NCBI RefSeq assembly: GCF_036898095.1
Contig: NC_090743.1
Location: 15,878,162-15,942,161 of the forward strand
DNA length: 64,000 bases
DNA from: Palaemon carinicauda
Taxonomy: Eukaryota; Arthropoda; Malacostraca; Decapoda; Palaemonidae
Direction: 5' to 3'
The notes beneath the pieces were generated by a model that saw only the letters and a list, made by a program, of their open reading frames with translations, was not told the origin of the DNA and did no database searches. A program made the translations under genes and the position numbers. Positions 52,515 to 62,352 of the stretch are shown here, in pieces (positions within the stretch are counted from its first letter, which is position 1; every line of letters starts with the position of its first letter).

Positions 52515-53891
52515 TTAAATATTTTTCAGAAGACCTGCTTCTGAAAGAAATCTAAAAATGCCACTTGCATGGTAGGACACATCATTTCCAAGAATCTTGG
52601 CAAGGATGAACCTGCCACCCTCACCTCGAGCCTCAAACAAATATCTATTCTGCAAGATGTTATAATTGGGGCATTCGGTCAACAAATGCCTTACTGTTAG
52701 AGGTACTAAACAGTTGTCACAATACGGTTGGTGTTGGCCCTTCAGCAGAAACTCATGTGTCAACCGAGTGTGACCAATACGGAGACGACAAAGAGACGTC
52801 TCCCATTTTCGGGGCATCATATTATACCTCCAAGGAGATATGTCATTTGTTACTTCCCTCATTTTATTGCCATCTTGACTATCCCATTGCTGTTGCCATT
52901 TATTGCAAACCAATTTCTTGATGTCAGGTAAGAAATCATTACAGGGAATGGGATACCTTCTTGGCAGCAACTCGGATGCAGCCTCCTTAGCCAGTGAATC
53001 TGCCTTCTCATTCCCGGACACACCTACATGTGCTGGAACCCAACAAAATTGAACTGTTATACCTCTCCGTCCAATAATGAAGAGCCATTCTAAAATCTTT
53101 AAAACTAGAGGGTTATTAGAATTAAAAACTTCCATAGCTTGAAGGACACTCCTTGCATCACTAAAAATTGTAAAATTACCCTCCTTCTCCAACGCTATTT
53201 TCTCAATAGCAGTTAATATGCCATACAGTTCGGCAGTAAATATGGAAGCGGTCAGAGGAAGTGCACCTCTACAATTTAAACCATTACTATGTACTCCAAA
53301 TCCAACGCCAGCATCAGATTTGGAGCCATCAGTATAGATAAAAGTTGATCCTCTATGTTCTTTAACATGTTCATTAAAAAGAGACCTGGCTTCTATGTCT
53401 GACATATTCTTCTTATCTCCAATAAAATATTTACAAAAAGATATCTCTGGTAACTTCCATGGAGGCGTTGATGATACCTTGAATGGAAGTACCTTATTTC
53501 TAATTATATCCAGACTATTTAATAATCGTTTCACCCGAAAGCCATAAGGTTGAGGAGATTTTGGGTGCACCTCAAAGTATGATGCTTGTCTTACAAGGCT
53601 TGCAGTCTGAAAGGCTAGAGAGTTAGGGAGTCTTTGCAATCTAAACCAATACCGAAGAATGGAAGACATTCGGTAAAGGTCTAGAGGTAACTCTCCAGCA
53701 TCAACAAGGAGACTTGAGATAGGCGAGGTTTTAAATGCTCCAGTAGACAATCTAATACCTGCATGATGTATCGAATCTAATATTTTTAACCGGCTTGGGG
53801 TGGCTGAAGAATATACCTCACAACCATAACTAATTTTGGAAAAAATCAAGGCCTTGTATAATTTTAAAATAGTATTGCGGTCTGCCCCCAT
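52515..53891 (-). pseudogene. LINE-B ORF2 part 4: thumb, RNase H and C-terminal zinc motif
   Basis: 458 codons back in the endonuclease frame: MGADRNTILKLYKALIFSKI, then an RNase H with all expected catalytic residues (FIYTDGSKSDAGVGFG, TAELYGILTAIEKI, FTIFSDARSVLQAM, WVPAHVGVSGNEKADSLAKE) and a terminal zinc motif YCDNCLVPLTVRHLLTECP. The RNase H identifies the I-like LINE group as opposed to Jockey/CR1. The domain is intact in sequence but cut off from the RT by frameshifts. Confidence 0.85.
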
Positions 53892-54340
53892 GATGTATGG
53901 GACAATACTTTTAAGATATTCAGAGCTTCAACACATTTAGCTTTTAGCGCTTTTAGGTGAGAAACCCAGGTAAGTCTACAGTCAAATATCAAACCTAAAA
54001 ATTTGGTTTCCGATACACATGGTATCCGTTGACCTTTAATGTATATATCCGGGTCTGGATGTACTCCCCGGATACGACAAAAATGGACAATGGTAGTTTT
54101 ACTTGTCGAGAACTTAAATCCATTCATGTCAGCCCACTGGATAATTTTATCAATAGAGAGTTGGATTTTTCTCTCAACCATTGCCATTCTAGTGCCAGCA
54201 AATGATATTGAGAGATCATCCACAAATAATGTTGAGAGAACATCCTGGGGAATGGCTGAGGATATCCCATTAATTGCTAGTGCAAAAAGGGTTACTGTAC
54301 ACACAGCACAGTACCCTGAGGAACTCCTTCTTCCTGGCAC
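53864..54340 (-). pseudogene. LINE-B ORF2 part 3: RT, second half
   Basis: In a third frame: LFALAINGISSAIPQDVLST, LFVDDLSISFAGTRMAM with the catalytic FVDD box, KTTIVHFCRIRG and FLGLIFDCRLTWVSHL. It ends after HTSWG by loss of one G in a G-run near 53893. Confidence 0.85.
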
Positions 54341-55278
54341 TTACTCTCTGATAGGGTTTCCCCCACTCTCACTTGAAAAACTCTACGTGAAAGAAATGCC
54401 TGAATAAATAGTGGCAGCTCTCCTCTCAATCCCAATTCATGAATGGTTTTAAGAATACCATATCTCCATGTGGTATCATATGCCTTTTCAAGGTCAAAAA
54501 ATACTGTAACATGGTGCTGTTTGGAAGCAAAGGCTTCACAAATAGAAGACTCAAGTCGTATCAACACATCAGTCGTTGAGTGCATTTTTCGGAATCCACA
54601 TTGAATAGGTGATAAAATACCTTTCTTTTCAAGGTACCATATCAGTCTTGCATTGACCATCTTCTCCATGATTTTACATAAACAAGATGTCAATGCAATA
54701 GGACGATAGTTTGCTGCTAAAAACTTGTCTTTACCGGGTTTTAAAAAGGCTAAAATAATGGCTAGTTCCCAAACACTTGGGTAACTATGATCATGCCATA
54801 TTCTATTAATAATGCTTAAAATAAATAGCTTTGTATTAAAATGGACATGTTTAATCATTGCATATGGAATTCCATCGGGTCCAGGGGCTGTATCGTTGCA
54901 ATGAGCAAGTGCGGAATCAAATTCTCTTTCAGTGAAAGGAGAATTATACGACTCTTCCCTTCTTGTTGCAAAATTTAAAATTTTCTTTTCTTCAGTGCTC
55001 CTATACTGGTGACCAGGGGCTCCTTCACACTTGCTGGATACATTTGAAAAATGATTAGCCAGGGCATTGCTAACTTCATTTGCTTCAGTTACATACTGGC
55101 CATTCACCTTCAACACTGGTGGTGGGTTGGGGGTGAATTTGCCAGCTATCTTTTTTACTTTCCTCCACACAGAAGATGGTGGTGTTCTACTGTTAATGGA
55201 GGAAACAAAAGACATCCATGACTGGCGTCTTGCTTCTTTCATGGCACGACGGAACTGTGCTCTACATTTCTTGTACAT
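54292..55278 (-). pseudogene. LINE-B ORF2 part 2: RT, first half
   Basis: Continues in the next frame: MYKKCRAQFRRAMKEARRQS, APGPDGIPYAMIKHV, NYRPIALTSCLCKIMEKMVN, IQCGFRKMHSTTDVLIRL, VTVFFDLEKAYDTTWRYGI with the first catalytic Asp, and EEGVPQGTVL. It breaks near 54300 by an insertion containing tactgtac, putting a stop after GTVLCVQ. Confidence 0.85.
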
Positions 55279-56204
55279 ACTGTAGTTAAATTCTCATCAC
55301 TTCTGCGTCTACGCAATCGTGTTAGAGATCTTCTTGTGGCTCTGTGGAGTGCAGTTAGTTCTGAAGACCACCACAGGACTGGTCGTCGTTTGAATAACCC
55401 TGTTGTTTTGGGAATTGAATTGACTCCTGCTATATGAAGAGTTCCATTCAGTAGGTCTATGGCATCATCAACACTTTCAAACTGTTCTGCTCTCCCTTCG
55501 ATTTCGCTTAGCTCGGAAAATTTAACCCAGTCTGCCTTGTCTAGATTCCAACGTGGCGATCTCTGTAAAGGTGGACCATTGTTGGTGTTTATAATGATTG
55601 GTGCATGATCACTAGTGTGCCATGTCCTCCAATCAAAATCAAGAAGACAGTTAGAGCTTGCAATTGAAAGGTCAATGCATGACAAGGTACCTGTCTGAAC
55701 ATGGAAGTGTGTGGGCTCTCCTGTATTAAGGAGTCCCACATCCTCATTCTCCACAATTGATGAGATAATATTGCCCCTTGTGTTTGCTAGGATATCACCC
55801 CATGAAGGATGTCTACCATTCATATCTCCCAGTAAGAGAAATGGTTGAGGGAGTTGTTGAATGACCTCTGCTAAGTCATCATATAAAATAATATCATTTG
55901 GAGGTAAGTACAGAGAGCAAATTGTATATTTTCTCCCTATATCAATTTGTACAACAACTGCCTGCAGGGTTGTACGTATAGACATAGGTATTTGGGGAAC
56001 ATCTCGACGAATGTATACAAGACTTCCGCCATGGCTCCCTGCTTGTTGATTATATGGTGTTCTATAGCTAACATACTCTCGAGGACTAGGAGTGTTAGAA
56101 TCAAGCATACTTTCCTGTAGACATACAATTATGGGGGAATGCTCAAGAATTAGGAGCTTAAGTTCTTCATATTTGGCCCTCAAACCCTGACAGTTCCATT
56201 GCAA
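55239..56204 (-). pseudogene. LINE-B ORF2 part 1: APE endonuclease
   Basis: From the Met at 56204: MQWNCQGLRAKYEELKLLI, IIVCLQESML, FLLLGDMNGRHPSWGD, TLSCIDLSIAS and WHTSDHAPIIINTN, the APE-type endonuclease series with the catalytic Asp-His end. The frame is lost near 55290, where a single-base deletion (likely one T in SDEN-FN) moves it into a stop. It would nick the target DNA for priming. The domain itself looks complete. Confidence 0.85.
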
Positions 56205-56218
56205 AATGGAGGAGAAAA

Positions 56219-58048
56219 CTATGGATTATTTCTGGAAGACATCTTGGATGAGGTCTTCCCATTAGCAGTTTTTAATCTAACATTATTACCTGTAGGTTTC
56301 TTCAGAGGTGGTCTTGTTATAATGGGTTTTATGTTTGTGTTTTTCTTTGTATCCTTTTGATCTATTTGTTGAGGTGGATGGTGGACCTCAACTTGAATTT
56401 CTGATTTATTCAGTTTATCTTCTGGTCCATTAGAAACATCAACAGACAAAACATCAAATTTATTTGATGTCATAACCTTGACGTTTCTAATGGAGGGTGA
56501 AGAGAGAGATGGAGGTCTCTCTCTTTTCCTATTTATCAGTGGTGAGGATTTACCAGGTTTTTGCACCTTCCCCACCACAGGTGCACCTGGTAACTTTGTT
56601 TCGGGTGGAACCTCCATCAAATCAGGCAAGGACATGGCCTGAGAGAGGTTAGTACTATTGTTGGTAATGGGGGATGAAGTTTGTATAGAAGTGGGCAGTG
56701 TTGCAGTTTTAATACACAGTGGTAAAGCCTTGGAAGGCAATATGCTTACCTTGTCACGTAAAACTCTACTATCATTAGATGATGTATTTCCTTTTTGGGA
56801 ATTACTGGCAGCACTATGTGGGTTCGATGTCTCCTGTGGTATATTTTCTCTTGATTTCAGTGCATTTGCATAGCTGTTTGGTTTTTTCAGTAGTCTTTTG
56901 GCATGTCCTACACTTATGTGTTCTACACTGGATTTGTTGAGGGCTGCTTCTTCAAACTTATAAATCTTGCAGCTCCTGTCAGTGGATTTATGGTTTGAAT
57001 TGCAATTCAAACAGCTGGGCTCAAGTGTACACTCTCCATGATAGGGACTGGCACAGATGCTACACATTTTTTCATTTTTACAAACTTTAGAAGGATGTCC
57101 AAATTTGAAACATTTGAAGCATTGTAAGGGCTTTTGTTTAAAAGGTCGAACTTTTATTCTTTCATTTTCAATATCGATGTGGAAAGGCACATCAGCATCC
57201 TGGAAAGTAAGGATAATCATTGACGTCCCAGGAATCTTATGGACTTTCCACACTGTTAATGGGCACATGGCTAGTATTTCCTCTTCTGTAAATTCGTAAA
57301 GATCTTTATTGAAGACTACTCCCCTTCCATAACTATAGTTTAGGTGGGGTTTGACATCTAACATATCCTCATCACTGTTTGTCGTAAGGTTAGACAGTAT
57401 TACTGATTGCGTGAATGATTTAGCATGGATTAGGAAGCTATTTTTCCCAAAGCGAGATATATCACCTGGTGCAATGGTTCCTACCTTTTTCTGAATTAGT
57501 TTGCTAATTTTAAAATAATTCCCATTACTCCCTTTAGGCTCGGCAACAAGCCACATTGGTGGTTTTGGCTTTCTTTGGGGGAGCATAGTTAAATCGATAT
57601 CTTTCTCAAACCAGTCAGCAGGTCTATATACATCCAAACTGTTTGGTATCTTATCACATAGGGCACCCATGACATTTAGGTTATTAATTTTGATATCATT
57701 GATGTTACATATTGCATTGAATGCTTCTTCATGATTATTATAAGTTATCCATGAATGCCATTTTTCATTTTCAAGTTTCATTCTAATTTCTTTTATCACT
57801 CCATAGCATCTAAATGCTTTATATATCATATCATAATCAGTATTTATTGGAATTTGGGTAACATGAAGGATTCTTAGTTTCCCTTTGTTACCCGACTTAA
57901 TTGGTTTTGAAACATTAGTAGAGGGGTCCTTTTTTGTTCCTAAGTCGTCAACAGAATTTTCCTTAATTGAATTAGCAGAGGTAGTCAAAAGTGCCGGGGG
58001 AGAGTCAGCGTATCCAGGGGATGGGGGTTCATTGCTTAAAGAATCCAT
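56219..58048 (-). CDS. LINE-B ORF1 protein (609 codons), RRM plus zinc knuckles
   Basis: Intact frame. Residues about 58-130 form an RRM-like domain (LRILHVTQIPINTDYDMI, CYGVIKEIRM). Three zinc-knuckle units lie at about residues 311-355: CFKCFKFGHPSKVC (CX2CX4HX4C), CSICASPYHGEC and CLNCNSNHKSTDRSC. The C-terminal third is Ser/Pro/Lys-rich and probably disordered. Known role of the family: binds element RNA and acts as nucleic-acid chaperone in the ribonucleoprotein particle. ORF1 ends 14 bases before the start of ORF2. This is the only long reading frame of LINE-B with no break. Confidence 0.85.
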   Translation of the reverse strand: MDSLSNEPPSPGYADSPPALLTTSANSIKENSVDDLGTKKDPSTNVSKPIKSGNKGKLRILHVTQIPINTDYDMIYKAFRCYGVIKEIRMKLENEKWHSWITYNNHEEAFNAICNINDIKINNLNVMGALCDKIPNSLDVYRPADWFEKDIDLTMLPQRKPKPPMWLVAEPKGSNGNYFKISKLIQKKVGTIAPGDISRFGKNSFLIHAKSFTQSVILSNLTTNSDEDMLDVKPHLNYSYGRGVVFNKDLYEFTEEEILAMCPLTVWKVHKIPGTSMIILTFQDADVPFHIDIENERIKVRPFKQKPLQCFKCFKFGHPSKVCKNEKMCSICASPYHGECTLEPSCLNCNSNHKSTDRSCKIYKFEEAALNKSSVEHISVGHAKRLLKKPNSYANALKSRENIPQETSNPHSAASNSQKGNTSSNDSRVLRDKVSILPSKALPLCIKTATLPTSIQTSSPITNNSTNLSQAMSLPDLMEVPPETKLPGAPVVGKVQKPGKSSPLINRKRERPPSLSSPSIRNVKVMTSNKFDVLSVDVSNGPEDKLNKSEIQVEVHHPPQQIDQKDTKKNTNIKPIITRPPLKKPTGNNVRLKTANGKTSSKMSSRNNP

Positions 58049-58862
58049 TAGACGAGAGAGAGAGAAAAGGGTTACTTAGATGTACCTGCTCGAGAATGTT
58101 AGGCCATCACACGCCAGAAAGGAAATTTGCACTTTCCACTATCGGCACAATGAGAGTATACTTCCCAGATGGTCCACTCCATACCCTACCCGAAGGATAG
58201 CATCAAAATAGATATAGAGGCACAGGTGTAAGCTGAACCCGCCTGTTAGGACTGAGACCAAGAAATTATGGAATCATCCTCCCCATATCTGTAATGACGG
58301 GCTTCCGGCCAAAAGCCGAGAGTCCTACCCCAAGCATTGGATCCCCCTGGATTCCAAAGACCCAACACTTGAGAATAGTTCCGCCAAAAAGGTCCAAACC
58401 ATCTTCGGGATGGCTGAAATCCTCCAATACTCTCACATATAGCTTTGAATGCAAACACCTCCCAACCTTGACACCTCCTCCCACTCATCAAAGCAGGCAG
58501 CAATATAGGATGTATGAACATCCACGCCGGGGCTACAATGGATGAGAAACATCCAAGCCATAGGAAAGAAAAAAAAAAATAATAATAAATATATATGTAC
58601 ATAATATATACACATATATAATGAGGGAAATCTTTCTCATTGAGTTTGGAAAGCAAGACGAAAGAAAGTTTATGAAATTAGGATAAGGTCGAAGTAATAT
58701 TGAGAAAAAGAAAAAGGTGAAAGAGAGAAATTTAGATTCAAACTGGGGGAGTAATTTCCCCAAGTTCGAGAGCCCTCTTGCCCGTCACCAAGTTTCAGCA
58801 CGGGAGTGAAATGCCGTGCTGAAGCTCAATGACTTCATCAAGGCATTCTCTCATTAAGAGGG
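58049..58862 (-). other. LINE-B 5' leader
   Basis: 814 bp from the 5' target duplication to ORF1. Includes an AT-rich, ATAT-repeat stretch at 58566-58625. Several short frames without motifs. Likely holds the internal promoter, which cannot be pinpointed. Confidence 0.6.
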
Positions 58863-58874
58863 ATACGCACAGGA
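58863..58874. repeat. Target-site duplication of LINE-B (5' side)
   Basis: atacgcacagga, identical to 52346-52357; marks the element's 5' end at 58862. Confidence 0.85.
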
Positions 58875-60080
58875 CATTCCTCCGCGATCTTAGGAGGGGG
58901 AACTTACAAGGTTTTCGAGGTACCTGACAAGGCTTTGGCAGCAGGAGCTGAAGGCTCCTCCACTGGAAGAGCTAAGGAAATCGGAAGTTGGCGTGTGGTG
59001 AAGTTACGCATCTCATCCTCCTTTTCTGTCTCTTGGTCATGGTTTCCCTTGCCTTCACTTGAGTAAAGGGTAGGTTGGCCATGTAGGACTCAGAAGCTCG
59101 AGGAACTTCTGCGCGCGATTGGGGTAGAGGTGATCTGAGAGCCTTGTCTGAAGTTGATCTCCTTCTAGGATCTTGACTTGCAACGAACGAACTCGATAAG
59201 GGTTCCAAAGGAATTCTTAGAGTTACTTTAACTGAAACAGTCGGAGGTTGAGGCAGTGGAGGAGCCACATTCAGAGACTTCGGCAGGGTGGTGAGAAAAG
59301 TATCCACAAGAACACAAGAAGGACGATCCAGACTACTGTAATAGGAACATTAGTGAACCTATTAAGCGGCTCTTTGAAACCCTCTGGAAAGGATGTTGGC
59401 CAGCCACTGGAGGTAGTAGAAGCTGAAGGCCGGGGCGAAGGTGTTGATACCTCACTTGCTCATGGTTCCGACACATCCGCTCGGGAATTGCTCGCGGAAA
59501 TAATTGATTTGCTCGCGAAATCGCGAGTTTCACGCATCAACGGAGACGATTCGAGAGCAGAAGTGCTCGCAACAGGAGAACTAGGAGCCACACCAGAAGA
59601 GGAACGACTAACGCCTTCCTGCTGCTGCAGAGAAGGCCTCTGAGTAGGAGCAACTCTTATCGTTGGAGAACGTCGCAGCGGGACGCGTTTCCAAGCGTTG
59701 CATAAGCGAGCGCTTTGCTAATACTCCCAGGCAGTGAAAGGCACTAGGGATTTAGCTAGACGCCTGTCTGAGTGCTCATTCTCATGATCAAGTTCAGTCC
59801 GTGGTCGTTTGGGAGAATGTTGGGTTGAGAGGCTACGCGCTGATGGACGGCGCGAGCGCCTACCTCTACCTCTAGACAAGGAACCTTGATCGTGAACACG
59901 CGGTTCGTGATCATGAAAAAGCTGTTAATGAACGGGAGCGTCTAGCTCTTGTTCAAGAACGTCGCGAATGCCTAGCTCGCGAATATGAGCGTCGGCCTCG
60001 CGAACATGAGCATCGGCCTCGCGAACGTGAACGTCGTTCTCGTGAATGGTAATCTCGCGAGTATTAATGCCGTCCTCGTG
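58875..60080 (-). pseudogene. DIRS-J gag-like region, 5' part, with 21-bp repeats
   Basis: Continues the gag interrupted by LINE-B. 59307-58972 reads a Pro/Ser/Arg-rich frame (PLPQPPTVSVKVTLRIPLEP). The part at 59350-59640 parallels 8480-8870 of copy B. 59940-60080 has 21-bp units such as gcctcgcgaacatgagcatcg, giving SRERRSR-type protein repeats on the minus strand. No N-terminal MRTCPG block is present. Confidence 0.55.
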
Positions 60081-60084
60081 AACG

Positions 60085-61480
60085 GGGTAAGGACATACCT
60101 TCTTAGTGTTGGGGGGGGGGGGGTTTAAGGATACAGCACCCTTGGGGGTTAAGGGCAGAGCTTCTTTGGGGATAAAGACATAGCATCTTAATCTTTGGTG
60201 GTTAAGGGCTGAGCTTCCAGTGGCTAAGAATGTAGTGTCTTAGACTTAGGAAGTTATGGACAAGTGTCCTTGGGGGTTTAGGGCAGAGCTTCCGGGGGGT
60301 AAGGACACATCGTCTTATCCTTTGGGTGTTAAGGACACAGTGTTTTTGGAGTTTAAAGGTAGAGCTTCCTATAGGGTAAAGTTATAGCATCATAGGGGTT
60401 TAAGAACACAGCATACATGGGTAGTAAGGGTAGAGCTTCCTCGGGGTTAAGGATATTGCGTCTTAGGGTGTTAAGGACACAGCATCTTTAGAGGCTTCAG
60501 ACAGTGTCTTAAGAGGGTTAATGACACAGCGTCCTAGGAGGTTAAGGGCAGAGATTCTACGGGGTAAGGATATAGCATCTTGGGAGATTGATGACAGTGT
60601 CCTTGGTGGTTAAGGGCAGAGCTTCCTGGGGGGTAAGGATATAGCTTCCTAGGGGATAAGGACATAGCTCCCCAAGGGGTTTAGGACACAGCATCCTTGG
60701 GGGCTGAGGACACAGCCTCTTAGGGGAGTTAGGGACACAGCATCCTAGGAGGTCAAGGGCAGAGCTCTTTAGGTAGTAAGGAAATACCGTCTTACCGCGT
60801 TGAGGACACAGCGTCTTTGGAGGTTAACGGCAGAGCTTCCTAAGGTGTAAGAACATAGCATATTAGGGGGTTAAGGACACAGCATTCTTAGGGCTAAAGA
60901 CATAATGTCTTAAGGGACTATGGAGACAGCATCCTTGGAGATTTAGGGTAGAGGTTTCTACAAGATAAGGACACAGCGTCATATGTGGTTAAGGACATAT
61001 CATCTTAGGTGGCGAAGGACAAAACTCCCTAGGGGGTATGGACACGGTTTCCCAAGGGTTAAGGTTAAGGTAGTAGGTTGGCCAGGGCACCAACCACCCG
61101 TTGCGATACTACTGGTAGAGTTATTGGGTCCTTTGACTGGCCAGGCAGTACTACATTGGATCCTTCTCTCTGGTTATGGTTCATTTTCCCTTCGCCTTCA
61201 TATACACTGGTCTGGCCTATTCTTTACATATTCTCCTCTGACTTCATGTACCTTACCAATCAATTCTTCTCTTAAGGACACTATATCCTAGGGGAGTACA
61301 GACATGGCACCTGGCCTTACTGAGGGCTATGGACACGGCACCTCCTTATGGGGGCTAAGGGCAATGTTTCATAGGGGGTTAAGGACATAGTATATATCCT
61401 TACAGGGGCTAAGAACTAGGCCCCCTATAGGTAAGCACGCTTACGGGAGGTAAAGATACTGTATCCTAGATTACATTAGA
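60085..61480. repeat. Minisatellite with 23-24-bp units
   Basis: Dozens of diverged units of 23-24 bp of the forms ggttaaggacacagcatctt and ggttaagggcagagcttcct alternate through the region. It starts just after a G-run at about 60111-60123 and is interrupted at 61075-61275 by a LINE-A-like fragment. Units of 24 and 23 are mixed, so no frame is kept. Confidence 0.85.
61075..61275 (+). repeat. Fragment of a LINE-A-type 5' end
   Basis: Matches the first about 190 bp of LINE-A (complement of 45830-46022): shared cacccgttg(c/a)gatactac, cctttgactggccag and ctggcctattctttacatattctc. It lies inside the minisatellite and has no RT part. Confidence 0.75.
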
Positions 61481-61530
61481 TGAGGAACCTTAGTTTAGAA
61501 TGTATCCCTGTTTGTTTCCCCAGTGAAATA

Positions 61531-61880
61531 TGACAAATTTCGTAGATAATTTGTATTTTTCCTACCATACAAACCTTAGCTATTTACATGGGGTATTGTT
61601 TGGCGGAGCTGAAATGACGAGCCATTAAATTTTAACGAGGGTTAACTACCCCCTCGCTAGTTAACGGGGGTAAGGAAGGGGTAGCTAGCTACCCCTCCCC
61701 CCCTCACACACTGTGAATAGCTCAATTCACTTAAAGGTAGGACTTGACTTGGGGGTCAGGGGTGGCGGGTAACATTTGCGTAAATAGCTAAGGTTTGTAT
61801 GGTAGGAAAAATACAAATTATCTACGAAATTTGTCATTTGTTCCGTAACCTAATACAAACCACGCTATTTACATGGGGTG
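61531..61880 (-). repeat. DIRS-K right terminal repeat and ICR
   Basis: gacaaatttcgtagataatt at 61531-61550 pairs with aattatctacgaaatttgtc at 61816-61835, within arms of about 55 bp. 61840-61878 (taatacaaaccacgctattt) is of the left-end type, matching the inverted left end of copy E near 30430-30465. Confidence 0.85.
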
Positions 61881-62352
61881 CCTTACCTTTAGGAAGGGTG
61901 GAAAGTCCCCAGCCTTCTGGCTTCGGCTTTACCCGGGGACTCCAATTCCGAGTTGTAGAACTCAAGGAATGGGAGTCCCTAACCCTCGCACGTTGTCATG
62001 TTTGACCATCGTGCGGCCTACTAGGATGTGTGTGAAGGAGAATAACGTGACTCGTCCTAGGAAGTTGACCTGGAGTTCTTTATGTGGAACTCTAGGCTAG
62101 GACGTTCCCAATACCACCTCGTCAGGGTATGGGGGACGCGACAGTATTAAGGCTAATACTATGAGCACAAGGAAGCATGGTTTACCTGCAGAGGTTGAGG
62201 TCAGCTGCGCAAAGACCTGGATGCTGCTATCCCCAAGAGAGGGGAGAGTGAAGAAAGAAGTAAGGGCCAGACATACTCTTTCATTCACGCAGACTAAAAC
62301 CGGGTAACAATGCCCTCAACCTTCTGCTACTTGTCCAATAAGGAGCCTGAGG

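Larger units (their letters stand above)
52358..58862 (-). mobile_element. LINE-B: full-length non-LTR retrotransposon, RNase H-bearing
   Basis: About 6.5 kb on the minus strand: 5' leader (58862-58049), ORF1 (58048-56219), ORF2 (56204-52515) and a 3' end with tail of CATT-type tetranucleotide (plus strand gaatgaatgaatgaatg at 52356-52372). It is flanked by the 12-bp duplication atacgcacagga at 52346-52357 and 58863-58874. Domain order EN-RT-RNase H with an RRM/zinc-knuckle ORF1 places it in the I-like group of LINEs. ORF2 has three frameshifts, so it is a dead full-length copy. Confidence 0.9.
47650..61530 (-). mobile_element. DIRS-J: DIRS element interrupted by LINE-B and carrying a minisatellite
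   Basis: Right terminus and ICR at 47660-47990; recombinase, linker, RNase H, RT and gag from 48430 up to 52357; LINE-B inserted at 52358-58862; gag resuming at 58875 and running to about 60080; then a minisatellite to about 61480 where the gag start and left terminal repeat would be expected. I found no left terminal repeat. All on the minus strand. Confidence 0.75.

Noticed and set aside
60085..61480. Possible CRISPR-like array
   Set aside because: Units of 23-24 bp are directly adjacent and diverged, without unique spacers, in an animal genome; it is a minisatellite.
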